Of a stretch of DNA of 9,287 nucleotides, positions 5,446-9,287 are shown one piece after another (the first letter of the stretch is position 1; each line of letters begins with the position of its first letter). Source of the stretch: Thermoplasmata archaeon. Its GTDB lineage: Archaea > Thermoplasmatota > Thermoplasmata > Thermoplasmatales > Thermoplasmataceae. The notes under the pieces were generated by a model. The model had not been told where the DNA came from, made no database searches, and worked only from the letters and a program-made list of their open reading frames with translations. Position numbers and translations under genes: made by a program. The stretch spans positions 1-9,287 of the forward strand of contig JAKBGP010000072.1 of NCBI GenBank assembly GCA_021833045.1, written 5' to 3'.

Positions 5446-6338
5446 TGGATCAGTACAGATCTAGGGGTCTCCCGGTGACAAGAATGCTCGTTCTTCTCAG
5501 CATTCCTGGAAGCTCTTATTATAGAAAACCGTCATTGGTTTATCTCAAGAGGGGAAGGAGACCTTCCCGGACAACAGATCTCTCTTCTGGAAATGAGATC
5601 ACCATAGTTCCAGAATCAGAGATCCTTGCCATCATAAGAGATCTCCTTGGCAAGGAGTTTGTATGCTATGGCTACAAGAAGGTCACCAAATACCTGCAGA
5701 GATCCGGATACCACATTAACAGAAAGAAGGTCTTCCGCGTCATGAAAGAGAACAGCCTTCTGAATCATACATACAATTATCGCAGTCCCGCCAGGAGGGT
5801 AGTGGAATCCATTGTCCGCGTGAATGCACCCAATGCAGTCTGGGAAATGGACATAAAATACATCTACATTCAGGGAGAGAACCGGACAACCTATTTCTTT
5901 GCAATGATAGACTGTTTCACCAGGGAGGTCGTTGGAAAATATCTTGGGTATCACTGCACCTCTGATGATGTGAAGAAGACCATGGACTTTGCTTTCCTGG
6001 ATCGGGGAATAGAGAGGATATCCCATGTCAGGATAAGAAGCGACAACGGCACTCAGTTTGTGAGCAGAACAGTGGAACTATTCTTATCATCATCAAGCAT
6101 CGATCATGAGAGGATACATCCTGCCACTCCAAAGGAAGATGCACACATAGAATCCTTCAATTCCATACTGGAGAAGGAAGTGATAAGGAGGTTCGAGTTT
6201 TCTTCCTTTGAGAATGCAGAGAGCACAATCTCCAGGTTCATTGAATTCTATAACAATGAGAGACTGCATTCAGCAATAGATTATAAAGCGCCAAGGGAGG
6301 TATATGAAGAATGGAAAGAAAGTATAATAGAAAAGTGA
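5445..6338 (+). CDS. IS3-family transposase OrfB (DDE integrase domain)
   Basis: The 297-aa catalytic subunit has an N-terminal helical HTH_21-like region (GYKKVTKYLQRSGYHINRKKVFRVM, in two parts around residues 77-100), followed by an RNase-H-like rve domain. The catalytic acidic residues are Asp136 (WEMDIKYI), Asp200 (RIRSDNGTQF) and Glu236 (KEDAHIESFN). The last two are separated by 35 residues, the DD(35)E spacing of IS3. It ends with the usual FIEFYNNERLHSAIDYKAP motif. The length is normal and no stop or shift is seen. Expression is either as OrfAB by -1 frameshifting in A7 (5419-5425) or by reinitiation at TGATG. Confidence 0.94.
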   Translation: MDQYRSRGLPVTRMLVLLSIPGSSYYRKPSLVYLKRGRRPSRTTDLSSGNEITIVPESEILAIIRDLLGKEFVCYGYKKVTKYLQRSGYHINRKKVFRVMKENSLLNHTYNYRSPARRVVESIVRVNAPNAVWEMDIKYIYIQGENRTTYFFAMIDCFTREVVGKYLGYHCTSDDVKKTMDFAFLDRGIERISHVRIRSDNGTQFVSRTVELFLSSSSIDHERIHPATPKEDAHIESFNSILEKEVIRRFEFSSFENAESTISRFIEFYNNERLHSAIDYKAPREVYEEWKESIIEK

Positions 6339-6353
6339 TGATAGCTAAGAAGC

Positions 6354-6384
6354 CAATCCACTCTCATAATAGGGGACCAAACCA
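6354..6384. repeat. IS3 right terminal inverted repeat
   Basis: CAATCCACTCTC at the inner edge and GGGGACCAAACCA at the outer edge are the inverse of 5051-5083. ATTG at 6385-6388 follows as the right copy of the target duplication. Confidence 0.85.
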
Positions 6385-6470
6385 ATTGTATTAGTATTTC
6401 CCTTATACTAATTCTTCAAATTATGCTCCAACTTGTCATAATAAAAAAATAGTTTGAAAAAGCCAAGAGG

Positions 6471-6489
6471 GAAACATTTATTTATAAGC
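6471..6489 (+). promoter_or_regulatory. BRE/TATA promoter of the 299-aa gene
   Basis: GAAAC (6471-6475) followed by ATTTATTTATAAG (6476-6488) reads as a BRE and TATA box. A start about 25 bp downstream falls near 6510, ahead of the Shine-Dalgarno GGGAG at 6517-6521 and ATG 6526. This rules against the upstream in-frame ATG at 6454. The promoter survives the IS3 insertion, whose edge is 87 bp away. Confidence 0.55.
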
Positions 6490-6525
6490 TATTCCTTATT
6501 TTTTCAGAAGATCGAAGGGAGAATA

Positions 6526-7425
6526 ATGGAGCATAGTTTCAAAATCTTAATAGGTAAGAGCATAAATAAGACATCGTGGGATCAATTTTTTCAGAATTTG
6601 AAAAACTTAGAGGTTGCCACAAATCGATTTTTAGCTCAAGCTCGAAACGTTAGAGATTTCGACGTAAACTTACAAAACCAGCCTGTCTGGAAAGAAGCTG
6701 AGGGAGACTTCAGCAATCCTGTAATTGGAGTAAGAGCAGTTGAAAAATTGACCCCCGATTTGATTAGCTGTAGCCCCCACATTGACATCACAAAGAATTT
6801 AGAGCTAGCTACCGGTAGAAAATTGAAGCGCGCATATAACTCTTATAAGGAAAGAGAGTCTAGAGCCATTAATCCAAGACGCTACTATAAACCGTTCTAC
6901 CTTAGATTATACACCTCAAATTCAGACAATTCGATCTTAGTTCTTATACCATCAGCTATGCCTGAGGCAACTGAATATGCGTTGACCGATGTCATTTTGC
7001 CTAACTTCCCGACAGGAGTTAGTTTTTCAAATTCTTCGCTTAACATAGATGCAATGGCTTTCTTGAACGCAGTTTTTTCAATGCATAGATTAGATAGGAT
7101 AAATAGTGCTTATATCGAAACATTCGAAGAGGGAAATCCAGCTCCCACTGGGATTCAACATACTTTTGGTAACGACGCGGGGAGCTATCAGAGATTTGAG
7201 CAATGGTACAATGAACAGAGAGCGAGATTCAATCGTGTTGAATTAGTCTCTGTTCGTTTCACTTTGAGTCTAGATGATGTCAAAGGCGGTTCATTTGTTG
7301 TAGACTTGAGGCCATCTGACAAAGTGCCAATCGGGATTTCGGTGAGTCAAAAGTCGCAAGATAAAACAGAAGCATATACCCTAGTAACTGATGTGATCCA
7401 TAGGATAGTGGGAAACTCCACATAG
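6526..7425 (+). CDS. Unrecognised 299-aa protein divergent from the ATPase-nuclease pair
   Basis: I do not recognise this protein. An in-frame ATG at 6454 would give 323 aa, but it precedes the TATA box, and GGGAG sits 4 nt before ATG 6526, so the shorter form is chosen. It looks soluble, with no signal peptide, membrane span or P-loop. Visible blocks are a helical N-terminus (residues 15-45), a basic patch near 98-123 (GRKLKRAYNSYKERESRAINPRRYY), beta-rich FYLRLYT and SILVLIPSAMPEATEYAL (136-153), a helix with AFLNAVFSMHRLDRINSAY, and a late strand set VELVSVRFTLSLDDVKGGSFVVDLRP, here residues 238-263 in two parts. It is transcribed away from the ATPase-nuclease operon, and before the IS3 insertion the two shared one intergenic region. 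A role in the same module (specificity subunit, sensor or regulator) is plausible but is inference from position. Confidence 0.75.
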   Translation: MEHSFKILIGKSINKTSWDQFFQNLKNLEVATNRFLAQARNVRDFDVNLQNQPVWKEAEGDFSNPVIGVRAVEKLTPDLISCSPHIDITKNLELATGRKLKRAYNSYKERESRAINPRRYYKPFYLRLYTSNSDNSILVLIPSAMPEATEYALTDVILPNFPTGVSFSNSSLNIDAMAFLNAVFSMHRLDRINSAYIETFEEGNPAPTGIQHTFGNDAGSYQRFEQWYNEQRARFNRVELVSVRFTLSLDDVKGGSFVVDLRPSDKVPIGISVSQKSQDKTEAYTLVTDVIHRIVGNST

Positions 7426-7430
7426 CTCTG

Positions 7431-7453
7431 TTTTTATACTACTTTTTATTTTT
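7431..7453 (+). terminator. T-rich terminator after the 299-aa gene
   Basis: Three T5 runs (7431-7435, 7443-7447 and 7449-7453) begin 6 nt after the stop codon. Oligo-T stretches without a hairpin are the usual archaeal termination signal. Confidence 0.5.
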
Positions 7454-7556
7454 ACAAAAATTCTATTCAATTTCAAAAGTGCTTGTAAGCCATGTAATTA
7501 GGAAGTGATTTCATTGATCAACCCTATGAAACTAATATTATAGTAAATTTATACTT

Positions 7557-7575
7557 AAAAAACTAAGCAAAAAAA
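7557..7575 (-). terminator. T-run terminator downstream of the small minus-strand gene
   Basis: On the minus strand a T7 run (7575-7569) and a T6 run (7562-7557) follow 20 nt after the TAA of the 37-codon frame at 7709-7596. This supports that frame being a transcribed unit. Confidence 0.4.
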
Positions 7576-7595
7576 GTATTTTGCGAGATTTAATC

Positions 7596-7709
7596 TTAAT
7601 CGCCTTGGTATTTGTCGTTGTTTGGGTTTAACTGGTCAGACCGGTTATCCCTGTCATATTCCTCTTTGGACTTGCCAGAGTCGCCATCTCTATGTCCTTT
7701 GTCTCCCAT
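7596..7709 (-). CDS. Possible 37-residue hydrophilic protein
   Basis: A minus-strand frame starts at ATG 7709 and stops with TAA at 7598-7596. The peptide is strongly charged, begins MGDKGHRDGDSGKSK, and ends NPNNDKYQGD. Small soluble proteins ending in an NPNNxxY/W-like motif are familiar to me from other prokaryotes, but I cannot name a family. Two oligo-T runs follow at a suitable distance. Upstream, a TATA-like TTTATATTTA lies within the left end of the IS256-type element, which begins 28 bp before the ATG, so the native promoter may have been replaced. There is no clear ribosome site. It could be a chance frame. Confidence 0.35.
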   Translation of the reverse strand: MGDKGHRDGDSGKSKEEYDRDNRSDQLNPNNDKYQGD

Positions 7710-7736
7710 TTTATTTACTTCTAAAAATTCGATAGC

Positions 7737-7760
7737 GTACAGAATTCTGTGTAAATATAA
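7737..7760. repeat. IS256-type left inverted repeat
   Basis: It begins GTACAGAATTCTGTGTAA and pairs with the reverse complement of 8957-8980 (GTCCAGAATTATGTGTAA). It contains the palindrome CAGAATTCTG and part of a TATA-like block. Confidence 0.6.
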
Positions 7761-7761
7761 A

Positions 7762-7782
7762 TCATGAATAGAAAATTCATGA
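7762..7782 (+). promoter_or_regulatory. Hairpin in the transposase leader (first)
   Basis: TCATGAAT and ATTCATGA form a perfect 8-bp inverted repeat around a 5-nt loop (AGAAA). It sits between a TATA-like AAATATAAA (7753-7761) and the second hairpin. It might hinder transcripts entering from outside, or it might be an operator dyad. Confidence 0.45.
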
Positions 7783-7796
7783 AAAGAAAAAGGATA

Positions 7797-7820
7797 CCTC
7801 CTTGAAGACAAGCAAGGAGG
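7797..7820 (+). promoter_or_regulatory. Hairpin that would bury the transposase ribosome binding site
   Basis: CCTCCTTG (7797-7804) pairs perfectly with CAAGGAGG (7813-7820) around an 8-nt loop. The 3' arm contains the Shine-Dalgarno GGAGG (7816-7820), 9 nt before the transposase ATG at 7830. In RNA the site would be closed, the type of control known from IS10 and IS50, where read-through transcripts are poorly translated. Confidence 0.6.
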
Positions 7821-7829
7821 CAAACGTAC

Positions 7830-8960
7830 ATGGAAGACATGGATAAAATTGTAACGGAAGTGGCAGGAAAAGCTGTGAAGGAATTCCTTGAGAATTTGAA
7901 GAATACCGAAAGGGATGTATTCCTCATGGAAAATAATGGCCGGAAGAATGGATATTATAGCAGATCCATGAAGACAAGGATGGGTGAGATAAGAGATCTC
8001 AACGTACCAGGGATAGAGAAGGATCATTTCAGACAGCAGCATTTGAACCCTATTCCAGATCCATCGGAATAGATGAACTGATACTTGCCCTTTACTCCAA
8101 GGGAATATCCACAAGGAACTCAGTTGAGATTATGCAGACAATATTCCAGAACAGGTATTCCAAATCAACCATATCTGCAATAACTGAGGCAACACTTGAA
8201 GAGGTAAGGAGATTCCAGGAGAGATCCCTTGATCCAAGATACATTGCAATATTCCTTGATGGATTATTCTTCTTTCTCAGGCGTGATACGGTGGAGAAAG
8301 AACCGGTCATATTCGCAATGGGTATAAAGGAAACCGGCGAATATGAGATACTTGGATTCTATCTCTCCTCTAAAGAAACACAACACATATTTCACAATTA
8401 TACAGGATCTCTATAATCGTGGAATAAGGGAACCTCTTCTATTCATGGTTGATGGCATGCCCAGACTCGACGAGGAGATACGTAAGATATTTCCAAGATC
8501 TGATTTCCAGCTATGCACCATACATGCAAGCAGGAATCTGGAATCCGATGTAAGGGAATCTGACAGGAATGAGATTGATCATGACCTGAAAGGTATATCC
8601 CTGTCAGATACAAAGGATTCTGCTATAAACAGATTCAATCAATTCAAGGACAAATGGTCCTCCAAGTATCCCAGACCAGTATACAATATGGAAAGGAAGC
8701 CTGGATATCTGTTCACGTACTTCCAGTATTCTGAGAGCATAAGGAGATCACTGCATTCTTCAAATATAATTGAAAGGATGAACAAGGAGATCAGGAGGAG
8801 AATAAAGGTAATTGACTCACTGCCAGGTGAAAGTGCAGCAACGAAGATCATATATCTCAGGGTGGCGGAATTAAATGAGAAGTGGTCTCAAAGAGTCATA
8901 AAGGGATATTATAAATGCAAGGATCAGATCACGGACATATTCAGGGAAAGGTATCCTTAA
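7830..8960 (+). pseudogene. IS256/mutator transposase with two frameshifts
   Basis: Three pieces add up to a full-length transposase of about 376 residues. Frame 3 runs from ATG 7830 to about 8032 (ending GIEKDHFR). The frame starting at 8033 continues with TAAFEPYSRSIGIDELILAL and reaches about 8390, including IAIFLDGLFFFLRRD with the first catalytic Asp. Frame 3 resumes with TIIQDLYNRGIREPLLFMVDG (second Asp), then the CTIHASRNL block and SNIIERMNKEIRRR with the catalytic Glu, to TAA 8958-8960. The first break is explained by loss of one base near 8032 and the second by loss of two bases (or gain of one) near 8387-8395, in a CA-rich stretch. All three catalytic residues survive, so decay is recent. 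Confidence 0.9.
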
Positions 8961-8980
8961 GATTACACATAATTCTGGAC
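8957..8980. repeat. IS256-type right inverted repeat
   Basis: TTAAGATTACACATAATTC followed by TGGAC is the inverse of the left repeat at 7737-7760 with five mismatches. The transposase stop codon overlaps its inner end. Confidence 0.6.
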
Positions 8981-9152
8981 ACTACGTGAAAATTTGTCAT
9001 GTATGTTCTATGTAGAAATATGTATAATTAATTAGACAAAAAATCACTCTAACACATATATGGAAAACGCTTGAAAATAAAGAGAAAATCCATTATTCAC
9101 TCCATGTAAACTTACAGGAAAGTGAAAATCAGTTTGCTATGAAAATAAACGC

Positions 9153-9188
9153 TTTGTAATATGTTAAAAACCCAATATTTTGTAATAT
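9153..9188. repeat. Paired 10-bp direct repeats at the inner edge of attR
   Basis: TTTGTAATAT occurs at 9153-9162 and again at 9179-9188, 26 bp apart. The second copy also exists in attL (138-147), but the first lies in element DNA and has no counterpart at the left end. This could be an arm-type site for the integrase or an accessory protein. The sequence is A/T-rich, so chance is not excluded. Confidence 0.35.
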
Positions 9189-9232
9189 AAGCCGCTGGAG
9201 GGATTTGAACCCCCGACCTGCTGATTACGAAT
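9161..9232. repeat. attR: right attachment repeat within the tRNA-Thr locus
   Basis: This is the right copy of the 72-bp direct repeat. It covers the tRNA from the anticodon loop to its 3' end plus 29 bp of 3' flank, which includes an oligo-A run (oligo-T on the tRNA strand) that probably acts as the tRNA terminator. Carriage of this stretch by the element restores a working tRNA gene and its terminator after integration. Confidence 0.9.
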
Positions 9233-9262
9233 CAGCTGCTCTACCAACTAAGCCACAGCGGC
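9190..9262 (-). tRNA. tRNA-Thr (anticodon CGT)
   Basis: Read on the minus strand this is a complete cloverleaf of 72 nt plus a U discriminator. The acceptor is GCCGCTG paired with CAGCGGC. The D arm is GCTT-AGTTGGTA-GAGC. The anticodon arm is GCTGA-TTCGTAA-TCAGC with anticodon CGT (Thr codon ACG). The variable region is AGGTC, and the T arm loop is TTCAAAT. No CCA is encoded and there is no intron. A U discriminator on tRNA-Thr is common in archaea. The element sits directly at its 3' side, and the integrase target is its anticodon loop region. Confidence 0.97.
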
Positions 9263-9287
9263 GTGATATCCTTTAACGTTCTCATGC

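Larger units (their letters stand above)
5051..6384 (+). mobile_element. Complete IS3-family insertion sequence, 1334 bp
   Basis: The element begins TGG and ends CCA, as IS3 elements do (5'-TG...CA-3'), and is flanked by the 4-bp direct repeat ATTG. Imperfect inverted repeats of 33 and 31 bp bound it (5051-5083 and 6354-6384), sharing TGGT-TGG near the tip, CCCCT, and the inner block GAGTGGATTG. It holds overlapping orfA and orfB with an intact DDE catalytic site, so it may still be active. It lies between the divergent ATPase and 299-aa genes. Confidence 0.9.
7737..8980 (+). mobile_element. Decayed IS256/mutator-family insertion sequence, about 1.24 kb
   Basis: The transposase remnant (7830-8960) is bracketed by imperfect 24-bp inverted repeats at 7737-7760 and 8957-8980, which match at 19 of 24 positions around the shared core CAGAATT-TGTGTAA. 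The size fits the family. No clear 8-9-bp target duplication is visible, so the exact ends are uncertain by a few bases. The transposase has two frameshifts, so the copy cannot mobilise itself. Confidence 0.7.
120..9232. mobile_element. Integrative element inserted in tRNA-Thr(CGT)
   Basis: The segment is bounded by a 72-bp direct repeat (120-191 and 9161-9232, one mismatch) that contains the 3' part of a tRNA-Thr gene. The intact tRNA is restored at the right end and an orphan 3' fragment remains at the left, the usual signature of tyrosine-recombinase integration into a tRNA gene. The cargo includes a matching archaeal integrase frame, two putative defence modules and two insertion sequences. 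No replication initiator, virion, or conjugation gene was found. Each repeat copy lies wholly outside the integrase frame, so the gene is not partitioned as in classic SSV-type integration. Confidence 0.85.

Noticed and set aside
5616..6026. Minus-strand frame opposite IS3 orfB
   Set aside because: It lies wholly within an intact DDE transposase and has no recognisable domain.
6454..6525. Longer start (ATG 6454) for the 299-aa gene
   Set aside because: This ATG lies upstream of a good BRE/TATA block and has no ribosome site. ATG 6526 has GGGAG at 4 nt spacing.
7721..8114. Minus-strand frames opposite the IS256 transposase start
   Set aside because: They are the reverse complement of conserved transposase coding sequence. 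Only the part downstream of ATG 7709, outside the IS, was kept as a possible small gene.
1..9287. CRISPR array or cas genes
   Set aside because: No regularly spaced repeats and no Cas-like protein seen on either strand; the nuclease resembles the Card1/Can2 nuclease half only in fold layout and lacks a visible CARF domain.

Overview
The window looks like a genomic island in an archaeon, most likely a member of the Thermoplasmata. The evidence is a tRNA-Thr(CGT) with a U discriminator and no encoded CCA, an SSV/pNOB8-like archaeal tyrosine integrase, TATA-type promoters with short or absent leaders, T-run terminators, and AGG/AGA/ATA-rich codon use. The taxonomic call is an inference; no 16S gene or other marker is present.

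The island is an integrated element of about 9.04 kb. An intact tRNA-Thr gene sits at the right end on the minus strand (9190-9262). A 72-bp direct repeat with one mismatch, carrying the 3' part of that tRNA from the anticodon loop onward plus 29 bp of downstream DNA, lies at 120-191 (attL) and 9161-9232 (attR). Host DNA, the tail of a plus-strand gene (1-90), lies to the left.

From left to right the element holds: (i) a three-gene plus-strand cassette (308-1903) of two paralogous TIR-like proteins of the Thoeris ThsB/MTH538 type flanking a small helical protein of unknown function, with no ThsA-type effector; (ii) an integrase reading frame (2033-2950) interrupted by one in-frame amber codon at 2243-2245; (iii) a minus-strand pair (4980-2943) of a P-loop ATPase resembling the BREX BrxC/BrxD (DUF2791) group and a PD-(D/E)XK nuclease; (iv) a complete 1334-bp IS3-family insertion sequence (5051-6384) with inverted repeats and a 4-bp target duplication, sitting between the divergent ATPase promoter and (v) an unrecognised 299-aa gene (6526-7425); (vi) a possible 37-codon small gene on the minus strand (7709-7596); and (vii) a decayed IS256/mutator-type element (about 7737-8980) whose transposase has two frameshifts. 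About 230 bp of non-coding DNA follows, up to the tRNA gene.

I see no replication, capsid or conjugation gene. Without the two insertion sequences the element is roughly 6.5 kb and consists almost only of an integrase plus two putative defence modules. The TIR/helical/TIR cassette and the ATPase/nuclease pair (possibly with the divergent 299-aa protein) are the best candidates for undescribed anti-virus or anti-plasmid systems. The broken integrase and the IS load suggest the island is now fixed in its host.
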